From positions 10,478,001-10,542,000 of the forward strand of contig OY783214.1 in assembly GCA_963678705.1 (NCBI GenBank): DNA of 64,000 nucleotides. The letters run 5' to 3'. The notes under the pieces were generated by a model. That model saw only the letters and a list, made by a program, of their open reading frames with translations. It did not search any database and was not told where the DNA came from. Positions 39,701-54,700 of this stretch are shown one piece after another; the first letter of the stretch is position 1, and each line of letters opens with the position of its first letter. Made by a program: the position numbers and the translations under genes. This DNA comes from Panorpa germanica. Lineage: Eukaryota > Arthropoda > Insecta > Mecoptera > Panorpidae.

Positions 39701-42700
39701 CAAACAAGTAGAGTCCAATTCAGGTTCTTTCAGTAGACCACTTGTTGCTTTTAAACTTTGTTCATATTTTATAATAGCAAATTCAGCATCAATATCTTCG
39801 GATACCGTTTCAACAGATCCGTATTTACAACAGAGGCAACATTTTCGAAAAAATTCTTTACAACAATTGTCCTTTTGTCTTTTTTGTAGGTTCAATGACT
39901 TTCTGGGGTTTGTCAAATTAAATGTTAGGTTCTCGTTGCTTTCTGATTGGTCTAAATCGTTTGCAAATGTTGAATATGTACTTAAACTGTCCTCATTTGA
40001 TTTGCAGGTAACTAACCGTGCCATTTTGAACCAAACACACCTTAATTCTCTTAACACAATTTTTATATGGACACTTTAACCCACACTAGACCATAAATAT
40101 ATTTTAATTTGCAATTTTAAACAAACACTGACACTTATATTATAGATTTCATCATATTTTAATAATTACTTATTTTAGATTATTAGTACCAAGTAGTTCC
40201 CACTTCTACATATGTCAGGACGGGAAACCATTGTTTATAGAACATCCTGTTTGACACTGATTAGAGTTTTCTTATCAATAACATTAACCTACTGTTCGTC
40301 TCTGATAGTTTCAATAAAATAAAATATTTTTTGACGGCTAGTTGAATTAATAACACTAAAATGACCACAAGCCTCGACTAGTGATTACAATACTAATAAA
40401 ATATAAGCGTCACAAAATACATCAAGTAGGAAATTATCCCGATTAATACCATTGATGAATGGGTTAGTTGTTCATCGTTTCTTTCCTTCCTTAAAATAGC
40501 AAATTAATCTCTTCTATCCGTAATCGTATTATATTTCATGTTTCTCTGCGAGATTTTTCTTTTTCTTGTGTTGTTCTTTCATTAAACAGTCGCCATTTTA
40601 TATCACTTCGATATCCTCAAAACAGTCATAGACAGTCACATAGAAAATCACTTTAATCCGGCACTGTGATACTTTTGACGGATATACCAAAGCTAAGTCA
40701 CATTAGATAAAGATGCAAACGATGTTTTTGATTTGTTTACGCACAGAGGCGGCCTTAGGGTGTGGCAAGCAGGTCAATCTTGTAGGGGCCTCTTATTCTC
40801 GCTGAACAACCCAAGTAAAAAATTCATTAATATATATGTATATGAATATCGCGCTTCGCTCTTTAGAAATTCCACTAGAATCACTATCATCATTAATATT
40901 TGTCGTCTTTGTGCTTGTTTACTTTTATAACACTTCCAATATAAAATTTTATTTCTCGTCAATTATCATCAAAAATACTTACTTACAATTTACATAAATT
41001 ATACAAAGAACAAAGGCCTTGGAACGAGCTGCCACCCCGGGACCTCGCAATGGCTAAGGCCGCCCCACGCACATTCTGAACCTGTGCAAGGACAGAAATG
41101 TCAGAGAAAGTTTTTCATCAATTTAGCAAGTGCAAGATTAAAAGAAAAACAGAGTACAATATTTAATTCAAGCAATGATAATTGCAAGCGTGGCCGGGTT
41201 TAGCTAATTATTAATCAAATAGCTCGTATGTTCTAAAACAAGTATTTACAGCACTATATAAGTAAGTGATTTTTTAGGATGGGTAATTTCAGATAACCTT
41301 TCTACATAACGACAAATATTTTTTTAATGCGATGACATTTATTATAGTATATTAATTGTAATTTTCTTCATTTTCTTAACACTAGTTAAAATTTTTAGTG
41401 GGATAGTAACTAGCACAGAACGAGACGGTGAACACAGGTCATAGGTCAAACACAAGTCGCAAGGAGTCAATTGATATTATTATAATTGTGTCGATCTCGA
41501 ACTACGTACGACTCATGTACATATCTCATGCTTAATGTACAGTTCAAACTATGACGTAATCTCAACATTGTACGCCTTAACACATCAAATTTTACCTTAA
41601 CTTGACCAATTCAATTTATTTTATATCTAATTTGTGTTTATCAATAATTTTATCATCGAAAAAATAAATATCATTGCAAACAAAATTACGAAAAATATAC
41701 TACTAATCACAGTTATATAACATTTATAAATAAATTATCCATGCATGTGTCTGTTAGTTTACTTTTAGTCCGATAAACAAAGGTCCGAACAGTGCGACTG
41801 CTAATTTGACAAAGTGGTATATTCGGTGTTACTCATCCTTCCAATGACATAAAAAAGTGATCCAAACTAAAGTTTTAAATTAATAAGGTCACTAATTAAA
41901 TTAATAGTCGCATGACTCCATTCTATCCAACGCAAATTGATACAATCTGCCACTAATAATAATCCTAGGTATCTGTAAGCGTCCACAGGTCGGCATAGCT
42001 CGTATCAAACGCATTGAATTTATCATATCAAGCATGGAAGAGAAGGGAACCTAGAGAGAGGAAGCATACGCATAACCGCTACGGTTATCATCTACCTCAA
42101 TCTACCTAAGAAACTCGTCGATAATGCCGGCGATAGCCTTAGACCCTGCGCACACGACGCGACTGGTTGCAAACCTTAGCCCGAATCTGCCCGAAGCGAA
42201 TGTGATTACAACTGTGTTGTTAGTGAGAGCGAACGTGTATGCGAGTGAGATAAAACACGAGGAAAGGCACACGAGTCGACTGATTGCAAACTAAACGAGA
42301 AACGAAGTTTTCAACGAACGCCATGTCGAGCCGTGTATCGTGACTCTATATAATTTTTAACAATAGCAAAACAGGGGTTTCTCTTGTATTTGATTGTATA
42401 TATGTATTTAAATACTTTTCGTAAACATCTCTATTGAGGATATCATCATCAAAAGCATGAAACCAACAATGCCCTGCGACCGAGAAATATAGTCGCTGAA
42501 TATATGCTCAAAACCAGTTTAAAATCAGTTTAGATACGTTCGTGCCGTGTGTTTTATCTCACTCGTAAACACGTTCGTTCTTTTACTAACAACACAGTTG
42601 TAATGACATTCGGTTCGGGCAGATTCGGGGCTAAGGTTTGTAACCAGTCGCGTCGTGTGCTGAGTGCCTTATTGACATTATCAATGAATCTAATTTAATC

Positions 42701-45700
42701 GCTATATTTTGAATACATATACTCTTATTTATAGCCTATATAAATTATGTATTACAAATGTTTATAAATGCATATATTGTTTCAAGTGGTAATACCTGTC
42801 GAAAGTTGATGCACTCAAATAAATATTTAAATAAAAAACAAGAAAAAACGGCATATACCACTAAAAACCGTATCGTATTATATACGATAAATGCAATGTT
42901 TACCTTAAAGTTACTCTTAGAAGCCTTTAAAATATTATTTGTTTAAATATGGCATATATTAAATGCTCCACTTACACAATCAGCTGACATTTATTATCAC
43001 TATTTATTATTCAAAGTTTATTTAAAAAGTTGATGAATTATTATTTACAGCATTTTAACAAATTAATTTTTATTGCAGTCATAAATAATACAACAATGTG
43101 TTTATAATTATTACATAAATATAACACATTAGTAAAACAGAGACAAAAAATATAATATATATCTGATGACAGAAAGAGAAGAACTAATTATAAACAATAA
43201 TTTTATTTAAAAACAACAATAAGATGAATCATACATTTTTGTATTTAAATATAACCTATTTCCATTTGTAAAATCCTACGGCCTTCTTTATTATAGAATT
43301 GATAAATTTATAAGCGTCATATATTTCCTAGTTCGTGGGCCAATCTAATAACATTGCTAGTGATTTTAAATAAACAATAAAACCAGAAATGTTTCCAAAA
43401 TATTTATTTTTAATTTATTAAAAACAAATAACAAAAACTTGTAAAAATATTTACATAAATGTAACGATAACACTATTTTTTACAACACAATTAAAATAAA
43501 TTGTAATTATACGTTGTACTGGAAAAGATATATTCCAAATGGAATGGAATTGTTCTGCGTGAACATAAGTGCAGAGATATTCAAAATTCAGATTCAGTTT
43601 TAAATTTAGCGACCAGTTTTACTACAAAAGTTACATTTTAATTATTTTGAATAGGTTAAAAATTTCTTAGTGCGTTGCTGGCCTAGTTCAATGCGGGTGT
43701 GGCCTACTCGTGCAGACACTACACTATCGTATATATGTTAATCTGGTTGTAAACGGGTGCGTTACAATTATGCCGGCACGACATATGCTACAAACAAATG
43801 ATACGCATTATTTTAAACTAGTTTTGATGAATTATTCAAGCTGCGTAAAGATATGTACAATGTAGTATCAGAACATAGTCTACTACTCATGTACTATACT
43901 CGGCGATATTGCTGTCTAGGTTCGAAATATTAGCAATTCAATGTGTGTAATAATTCATGACAACTAAAAAACTGGTTTGTGGTAAACTAGCTTAAAACCA
44001 CATTTGACACTACACGATGGACCATCTGATTAGTACAGGGAAAATGATTAATTAAAATGTATACAGTAGAATAACAAAATAATTTTTGTCCAGAATTGGA
44101 CTAGTGCGATATTTATTTCTTTGTTGATATTGATAAATAAAAACTTAACATTACCAATATTAATAAACAAATAATACTTGTCCAATGAGCTTGTGTCCTA
44201 TGTCTTAATTTCTATAAAAGTGAACTATATATTGATAAAGTTGGTTACTAGAACCTCAAATGCTCCATTATTTTTTAATAACTCCTTATATGTTAAGAGA
44301 TGTTAACAATTAAAAAAGTCATTTTGTCTCTTTAATTATTAAAGGTATTCAACGTTGTAGACATTCCAAGTGCATGTGACATCACAATCCTTGTGTAAGG
44401 TTACCAACGTTACAGATCATAAATCTCTGCTATATGTATTTATATATCAAAATATTAAATATTATTTACAGCTATTCCAAGGAACAATAATATTTCAATA
44501 TGTCTGCCTTAGCAGGGTTAAATAAAATAAAAACTTATTATTCTTGATTTGACTTGATTATTTGACTACCAACAGCTACAGAACATTACCACAGCACTGA
44601 CCTACGCAACAAATAACTGACGTTAAAATGCATTTCACGTCATACAAATATGGCCGACCATTTCTAGCGCTAAAACTACAATTTAAATTTTTAATTGCTA
44701 TATCTCCGTCAATATTTAGATATTTAATAAAATAGACAGGCCAATATGCATTTATTAACATCAATTTCAATCAACAATTGAAAAATCGACTTGAAAAAAT
44801 GAGGACACAACCCCATTTATGATGCACGATGTCAATATTTACCATTCAAGATAAATCCTCCTAATACTTATGCAATTATAATAACATCTTTAAAATTTAC
44901 CAATGACAAAAGAATAGAAGATACAATTATTTATTATTTACTTCGAAATATATACATTTAGATTATATTTATTATTTATTTATTTACTTTTTAATTATAT
45001 TTAGTTCCACATTTAATTCAGGAAATATGTATTTTTTAACGTTAGCCATTACTTCAGTTCCGGTATATTACGAATACAATTTCTTTCTATATTTACTCAA
45101 ATTAAAAATATAAATATTAAAATTTAATGATCTATAATAAATCTAATAGCCTATTACAAAGAACTGTAAATAATTTCTCCGATGTAATCTAAAGTAATTT
45201 TATTCAAATAAATGAATTAATTAGATAAAGCGTGATGTACTTAGTGTTATTGCTAGATAAATCTAATTAAAAACACCTCATATCGTTGTGTACAATAGTT
45301 TATATTTAAAAACTTTATATTTACAGCACAATGTATTTGTTACCAGTGAATTGTTTGAATCGCGATCAACACTCGTTCACAATCACGCCACCATGGCAGC
45401 ACCTTCGCTGCTGTTACTCTGCTGTTTCGTTTTGCTCTACGACAGGCAATTAACTTTCCATAATATTTCTAGTGTACATCGTAAAACTTACAAAGTCTAC
45501 ATAGAAACTCTTTGCTTGGATTCTGTTTAGTATTCTGACCTATGTAACTAACTTGAAAGCTAATAGTTATTGACTTATTGTTAGGTTAACAATTACCCAC
45601 TAAACACAGTTATGTAAATGTTACGTTACTGATTGATGCTGTACAGCATACTTATACATTCAAATATTATACTTAAGTACCATTATAAGAAACAAATTGT

Positions 45701-48700
45701 TGCATAAGTATTAGCTTAGATCTGGTACTTATTATATATTATGTTAATAAGATGTATAATAATTTTCCGTTCATTGACTAAGAGTGTCAATATATGTTAA
45801 GATAGTCTTCGGGTTCTAACTTATTAGGCAGTGGTGTGGTCACACGATATGATACCACAAAAACTGTCATAGTAGGACTCTTTTTACATAGTACTTTAGT
45901 GCACTTTACACAAGTAATACGCAGACGAAAACAAATTTTGATTCAAGTTGTACCACGACAATGTCATCATTTCTATTTAGAAATGTTCGTCTAATACGTC
46001 ACGCATTTTTGTGAAGCAGTGAAAACTCACTCTAAATTTATACAAGGCAATGGACAACTTTTAACTTTATTTGGTGAATTATTACATTGCCAGAGAATCG
46101 AACCTGGACCGGAGCATCGCTGTGTGTTTGGCCGTCCGCACATGGGTCCGAACCGAATGAGAATGCAACTGTGTTGTTAGTGAGAGAACCCACGAGCGAG
46201 AGAGAGAACACGAGTAAGAGAACACACACGGCACGAACGAAACTAAACTGATTTGAAATTGGTTTTGAGCGACTGTGTTTCTATGTCGCAGGGCAATTAC
46301 ATCGCATGCTTTTGATGGTGACATCATAAGCAGAGATGTGCACAAATACTATTCAAAAGTATTTAAATAGATACATACATACAAATTGCTCATAAGAGCG
46401 TCCGAATGAGTGGCGACTGGTTGCAAACCGTAGCCCCGAATCTGCCCGAACCGAATGTGATTAAAATTAAAAAAAAGTAAATTAGTAAAAGAATGATCGT
46501 GTTTACGAGTGAGATAAAACACACGGCACAAACGTAACTAAACTGATTTTAAACTGGGTTTGAGCATATATTCAGCGACTATATTTCTCGGTCGCAGGGG
46601 ATTGTTGGTTTCATCAACAGAAATGTTTACGAATACTATTGAAAAATATTTAAATACATACATACAATCAAATATAACATAACAGAATCCCCTGTTTTGC
46701 TATTGTTAAAAATTCTATAGAGTCACGATACACGGCTCGTGCTCGTTTTCGTTGAAAACTTCATTTCGCGTTTAGTTTGCAATCAGCCGACTCGTGTTCC
46801 TTTCCTCGTGTTTTATCTCACTCGCATACACGTTCGATCTCTTACTAACAAAAGTTGTAATCACATTCGCTTCGAGTAGATTCGGGGCTAAGGTTTGCAA
46901 CCAGTTGCGTCGTGTGCGGACGCCCTAATACGACATAATAAAATCCCCTATTATGCTATTGTTAAAAATTCTATAGAGTCACGAAACACGGCTTGACATG
47001 GCTCGTTTTTTGTTTTCGTTGAAAACTTCGTTCGCGACTTGCTTGCAATCAATCGACCCGTGTGCAGACGGCCTTAAGGTACCTTCTCTTTCGTGTTTGA
47101 TATGATAAATCCTATGCGTTGATGTGGACGCCTATCCTTACATTCTATAACTTAACAATCTGACAACTATTGACAAATATTGATATTGATGAAAGACAGC
47201 CATGTTTTCTTTTAAAAAGAAACATTCACAATATCCTATATAATTTTCTGAAATTAAAACCCGGATATAGTCTACAAAACGACTTCCTAAATATGTAATT
47301 ATAATAAGATAATCAAATATAAATTTAAATAAATTTAAATTTAGTTCAAAACTTTCGCTCAATTTTTTTATAAGCATCTTATTAACAAATTTCTATTTTA
47401 TTAAAATAGTGAGAGATTTAATGTTATTTAATTTTTTTGTTATATTTTTTTTCGTATTCACGGCACGTTAATTCTGCGTTCCGTCCCGTTCAAAAGTCCT
47501 TGCCCTTGGCGACGGCAAACTCGATGATATTCAACTAAGACTACAGTACTAACGTGTAGTACCCAAGATACAACGCAAGGCAGTCCAGATAATAATCTGG
47601 CAACTTTCTCTAGTTCTAAACTGCTGGAGCCTGGAGTTGCTCTTTGCTGGTGATGTTGTTGCAACACTTACAGCTGTTAAGTTAATCTGTTATTTTTAAT
47701 AAATACTCATATTAAATTTTGAACGTAGCTGCGATTTATTTATATAATAATTTAGCAATAGTGATGAATTGTCTAATTACTTTTTTTTACATTTATCTTA
47801 TTTGGAAAGGTCACTACTATAAATCTTTATAAGAAAATATCAAGAGCTGTAGCATTTTGTGATATGGAATTTTTCATAGTGATTATGGAATTGTGGACTT
47901 GTGACACCCGTTAGGGGTCGTTCTTTTAATTTGTGATTTGTGATTTAGCTATGAAAAAGACATAACAGAAGAAATAAGTAAGCGAGATATTTTTTCCATT
48001 TTCGCAAACATCGTAATATGAAACTTCATGGGATACGCAAGGCAGCTGTTAGTACTAAATGAAAGAGATGGGAAAACTGCGGACGTGACGTACCATATAT
48101 AGAACTTTTTTAAACGTTCATAACGTCACTTTAATAATTAAAAACACAAGACATAGGTAGTTATTAAAAAATAATTGGACATTTGAGGTTCTGGTCATCT
48201 TTATCTTGGTTCCAAACCCATTCCCGGAAATAATTATTGATAATGGGCTTGTGTCCTATGTCTTAATTTCTATAAAATTGTTCTATATATTGATAAAGTT
48301 GGTTACTAGAACCTCAAATGTTCAATTATTTTTTAATAACTCCTTATATTTCAGGAGATACTAACAATTAAAAAAGTCATTTTGTCTCTTTAATTATTAA
48401 AGGTATTCAACGTTGGACAACATTACAATTGCATGTGACATCACAACCGCTAGTTGTTATCTCTTTTATACAACAGAGCGTAAAAGGTTACAGGTACCAA
48501 CCTTACAGCTCATAAATCTCTGCTATATGTATTTATATATCAAAATATCAAATATTATTTACAGCTATTTCAAGGAACAATCAAATTTCAATATTATGTC
48601 TGCCTTAGTAGGGTTAAATAAAATAAAAACTTATTATTCTTTGACTTGACTTGATTATTTCGACTACCAACAGCTACAAAACATTACCACAGCACTGACC

Positions 48701-51700
48701 TACTCAACAAATAACTGACGCTAAAATGCATTTCACGTCATACAAATATGGCCGACCATTTCTAGCGCTAAAACAACAATTCAAATTGTTAATTGCTATA
48801 TCTCCGTCAACATTTAGATATTTAATAAAATAGACACGCCAATACACATTTATTAACATCAATTTTCATTTACTATATATCAAGATAATTATCTTGACGA
48901 TAATATAGTTTACCAAAAACCTAAGTAAATTGGGCCGATTCTTTTAAAAAGGTACTCAGTTTTCATTATTTTTTAAAAGGCCAGTATTACGGAATCATTG
49001 TTACAAAGATATTTGTCAAGTTCATTTCAATTTCAATACAAAGTCCGGAAATGAGGTATTCGTTATGCATAAAAATTCACCGGAATTAGAAAAAATCGTT
49101 AATGTCATTTAATTTAAACTGTTAGTAGAAAAATACAAGTAAGCAAAGTTAACCAAAACAAATTTAAAGGTCATAGGAATCGCATAGCCGGACTGACGTG
49201 AATGCAGCAACAGGAGACGGATGACGTCAACAAACAAAAGAATTTCTATTGTTTTTGTAATTTACCGTTAACTTTCGATTTCTGAAAAAAGCAGCTCTGA
49301 AATTTTAATTTCTTTTAAATATACATGTTATATATATTTGATTAAAAGAATTTCAAGATTTTTTTTCTATGAGTTCAGAAGACAAAGCTGTGCTACGTAA
49401 TATTTTAAGTTTGAGCAAACTATGAAAGAAGAAACGTTTGCATGCCAAGATCGGTGAAACGACGTAGTTGCTCACATCTCTCAAGTACATGACTTCGAAA
49501 GTCGTAATAAGTATAATTACATAGTACATTTAAATAATTAAATATTTAACATAAACAATTAATCAATTAAACTTGTTTGTTTTTTGCACTAGGTTTATCA
49601 TTTGCCATTACGTAAATCACTCTTTGTATTAATCACATACGATGTTCTACCCACATAAATCACGCATAAACATGTTCTGGCAGACTGTCGCAGATAAGAT
49701 ACTACGCGACAATGTTTACTGATAGTGAACTTTATAAATTACAGCGCTATTCATACAAAATCAAGATCAAATATATAAACTCCTATGGCAATACTCATAT
49801 GAATATATTAATCATTTGCGAGTTATTATTAAAGCACTGTCTTCTCCCTGACTTATGATCTCACAGCGTAACTAGCGGTCAAAAACTGAACTTTCAATTT
49901 TCCTCATTGTATGCGTAACTTCTTACTGAATACTCTGCACAGCGTGGTGTTTATGCATTGTATTTTTTAGGGGTAGATTTTTTTTTATTCTTTATTGAAA
50001 TAAAGGTTAATTAATGTAGATTAGCGTTTTTATTTTATTAAATATCCAAAAATTGACGAAGAAATATCTATTTAAATTTTGAATTTCGTTTTATCGCTTA
50101 AAATTTCTTGACGTCACGTAGTCGGTAGTGTACATGTAAGTATTCGTACAGTCTTTTACTCTTTTCTTGTTTAACAACGATGGCAATCAGAGGCGGCCTT
50201 AGGGGATGGCAAGCACGGCAACAATTTGCATAAATTATGCCGCCGGGGCTATTATTTTCTTTCGCGGTGGAAATATTATTTTTTTGCGGTGGAAATATTA
50301 TTTTTTTCGCGGCGGAAATAAAGCCTAACTCTTTAGAAATCCCACTTGAATCACTGCGTCTTTTTTAAGGTATTCATGTATCTTAGTTTATCATCATTAA
50401 TATTTGTTATCTTTGTGCTTGTTAACTTTTATAAAACTTCCTCGGGGTCTCGCAATGGATAAGGCCGCCCCTGATGGCAATGGTAAGGAAATAATAGTCG
50501 GTCATTTACTTTAATTATTCAAGGGTCAATAATGACTTCTTCAATCGTTAATACGAGTAGCACCTACATTATTGCGAATTGGATAACAATAATTGAACAT
50601 TTGCGGTTTTGATAGCCAACTTTATCAATGTGAGTACAGTGTAGTTTTATATACATTCAGTTATGGTTCACAACCCTATTGACATACAAAACTTACGAAC
50701 TTTTTGAAATGTAGTTATCTAAAAATCAAAACTGAATTCCTGACACAAGGTATTTACATTTACAATAGTGTCGTAATTTAAATTGTACAAATGTACCCCT
50801 TTACCAACTTTCTGAATATCTGCTTGTTTCTAAAATCTACTGTTTATATGTTCTGAAATAATATTTATAAGTTCAACGACTCGATTTCTATTTACTTCAT
50901 GCTACTAAATTTATATATGTGTATGTATGACCTTGATTTTAAATGGATTAATTATTTATGTGATAAATCTATGAATTTCTAAAACATATTAAGATTACTA
51001 GATACGTAAGTCTTAGTTTACATCATCTAGTTTATTATTAATTGTAACACCTTGTTACTTAAAAGAAATATTAAATGTTTATTCATTAATACAGGGCCAC
51101 ACTTGGGCTTTCGCTTAATCGGGTTCCAGTAGAAAAACAATCATAAAAGAAATTAATAAACTTCTTTTACTTTTTGTAATATATTTCAAAAACTTCTGTT
51201 GCGAGTTATATAAATATAGAACAACGTATAAAATATTAAAAAGAAAACCCAATTTCCAAACCAACTCTGCATTCATATGTATATTTTAAAATATGCTTAA
51301 CATTTCACAGTCGTGCAGTTTGATTTTTATAATTAGTAAAAATAAAATTAATCATTGTAATTTATTAATTATAATTAAAATGCCACGTGGATAGAAAAGA
51401 GAGTTATATATTTATGTATATTAGATTTATGTAGCTTTTTATTGAGCGTCGTCGGTCTGATTCCGATGCTACTGGTATTAATTTGTTGGAAATGGGATTG
51501 TGTCCTATGTCTATATTGTATTATTTAATAAAATAGACACCCTAATACACATTTATTAACATCAATTTCAATCAACAATTGAAAAATCGACCACTAAAAA
51601 ATGAGGACACAAGCCCATTTACAAGATAGCGGGTTAGAACCCCGCCTAAGACGGCTATAGTTGCCTTGTTTTTTCAGAAACGAAACCCAAATTTTTTTTA

Positions 51701-54700
51701 GAATATTCCAAGTCTAGAAATAAAACTGGGTAATCTGAAATCGAATTAGAAAACATAGTAGTCTGCCTTAATGATCTAAGCCACCGTGTCGACCAAGAAG
51801 AGATATTTTTAGATTAAGAGAACAAAATTTAGAAAAAGAACTAAAACAAAATCAAAGATAAAAACGTGAAATAAATAAATAAATGATAAATGCCAGCTGT
51901 CACTGGCAAAAACCAAACAGACGTATACCTGTACATTAGAAAATTAATTACGTAAAATTTTCCGATTCTGAAATCTACACTCCTCGTAATAAACATGATG
52001 TCATTGAATGAAGGTTCTCGCGTCACGTGACTAGTAGTCGAGATTTCACAAACAACTAGCAAACCCGTTCTGTTTGCAAACTGCTGAACATATTCATGGT
52101 ACAATAAGTCAGAGTTGGCATTTCAATATAAAATATTTAAAAAATAATGTTGAAAGAATTTTATAGAAAAAGTTTTGATAAAAATAAGTCCGCAAGTATC
52201 TGGTTTTCTTAAATAACAGAAACACCCGGTGTATAATCAACAAGTGGATGACTAACATTATTGAAATTATGTCTTAACGATATAATCTGTTATAATAGCA
52301 TATATCATTGATGTGTTAATTGAAATTAATATTATTGACGTAAGTATGATAACAACATTTATTAGCTGTCATGTCTTCAAAGTGCGGTTCGTGTACTATG
52401 CTTTAAGAATTATTATTAATTCTTTTAAAATAACTATTTATATTTTTATCTAAGTTCTTTTACATATAAAATTTTTGAACATTTTATTAAACACGAACTA
52501 TCAAATCGAACGCGATATTGAAATTATGCGAATGCACAGAAGGGGGAGTAAAACTGTGCCAGCGTATCCTATGTCTTAATTTCTATAAAAGTGTACTATA
52601 TATTGATAAAGTTGGTTACTAGAACCTCAAATGTTCAATTATTTTTTAATAACTCCCTATATGTTAAGAGATATTAACAATTAAAAAAGTCATTTTGTCT
52701 CTTTAATTATTAAAGGGATTCAACGTTGTACACATTCCAAATGCAAGTGACATCACAACCGCTGCCAACCTTACAACTCATAAATCTCTGCTATATGTAT
52801 TTACATATCAAATATTATTTACAGCTATTTCAAGGAACAATAAAAATCCAATATTATGTCTGCCGTAACAGGGTTAAATAAAATAAAAACTTATTATTCT
52901 TTGACTTGACTTGATTATTTGACTACTAACAGCTACAAAACATTACCACAGCACTGACCTACTAAACAAATAACTGACGTTAAAATGCATTTCACGTCAT
53001 ACAAATATGGCCGACCATTTTTAGCGCTAAAACTACAATTCAAATTTTTAATTACTATATCTCCGTCAACATTTAGATATTTAATAAAATAGACACGCCA
53101 ATACACATTTATTAACAACAATTTCAATCAACAATTGTAAAATCGACCACTAAAAAATGAGGACACAAGCCCATTGTAGGTAATGGCTCAGCTACTTGTT
53201 TTATTATTCTCACTTTGTTAAGCTAATCACAATAAATAACCAAAACTAAATATTTTTAATTTAATCTAGAATCACATATTTGCTCGCTGAATACATATAA
53301 TTAATATTTGCAGTAATAATCAGTAAAAAACTGAAATCAAAAGAATAACGTCACTGATAACAAAGTCCGAGTCCATGTAGATTGTAGGAAATAGATAATT
53401 TACCATATATCAACTTGATTTATACGAAGATAACGATAGTATTAATTACATATTAATATTTTAATTATAATAATGAAAACCATACAGTACATAGACCATA
53501 GACTCTCCAGTCTATACTTTATGGGTTAATCATACTGCGAATCCGTCATGCTCGTAGACCCAGGAGTCCAGACTATTTGAAGGAGCTGCACCGTGCAGTC
53601 ATTATCGTATCTTTCTAGTTCCTGCTTCCTCTACTCGTAAGAACCAGTATTTCTGTAGCTGCTTATGTCATAAATGCTTCTATTGTAACCATTGCACGCT
53701 AGTCAATTATGTAAGAACTATTTTCCAGGAATTGGCTCTTATTATCATTGAATTATTTACTGATTATCGCTATTCAGGTTTTATATAAAGTACAGCCCGT
53801 TACGGACATGATTTTATATACAAATCACCTTCTTTGGTAGTGGGGATTATGCGCTTAGTGGCCGCAAGTGTCGCTGCATTCCAATCACAATTTAAATCAA
53901 TTATTGTTTGCTACAATAGCATTTATCAATGTTTTGTTTGAAGTTGAGGAATTTGTTATTCGTGCTTTCTCAGTAGAAATAGATTTGCATTATAGCATGT
54001 CTTCTATATTAGTTTAATATGTAATGTAACCTGTTACACCGCGTTTTTGCTTGCAACTCCGAAAGTAAATAGTGATGCCAGAAAAATATTACTTATTACT
54101 TTGTAGTTATAAGTAAAAACATTTCTTATATTAAGAGGCATTCAAGCACTTCACAATTATGAAGAAAAAAATACGTTTATGTATCGTACACTTTAGTTTA
54201 TAATGTAAAGTCAGAAAACTAAAATTTATGTAAAATAATTTGTAAGACGAAAACATTTTTTTAGGTTATGTAAATCTGACATATATGTTATATAACTATG
54301 TTTAACTGGATGTAACGAAAATGGCAAAAATCCATAGATATGGAATGGAATTACCTTTTTTTTTATATTTTACTGTAAAATACTTTTAGTACATAAAATA
54401 TATGTAATCTATTACGTAACACATACATTTAGCAACTCATTGTTGTTGATTATGTTATTGTTTACTCCTAAACTTTATTGTTATAAACAAATAAGAGAAA
54501 TTTTAATAATGGAAGTACATTAATATATTATTTGTAACAAAGAATATTTGTTTTATATGTGACTATACTACTTTCAAATGTCAAACATTGTGATAAAACT
54601 GGTATTAGAATTAAAATAACAAAATATGTACTAGTGGGCGTCAAATGGTGCGGGTGCAGGGGTAGGGTTCTGATAAAATAAATATTTAATTGTTTAGATA

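Noticed and set aside
44576-44770. 64-codon minus-strand frame repeated at 52,933-53,127
   Set aside because: It is conserved only because both lie in copies of the same non-coding transposon; no domain, and missing in the short copy.
46093-46110. B-box-like GGTTCGATTCTC on the minus strand
   Set aside because: No A box at a suitable distance and no cloverleaf; it adjoins a MITE.
51629-51645. GCGGGTTAGAACCCCGC, resembling a tRNA T-arm
   Set aside because: No matching acceptor, D or anticodon arms upstream; the adjacent left sequence is the end of a MITE.
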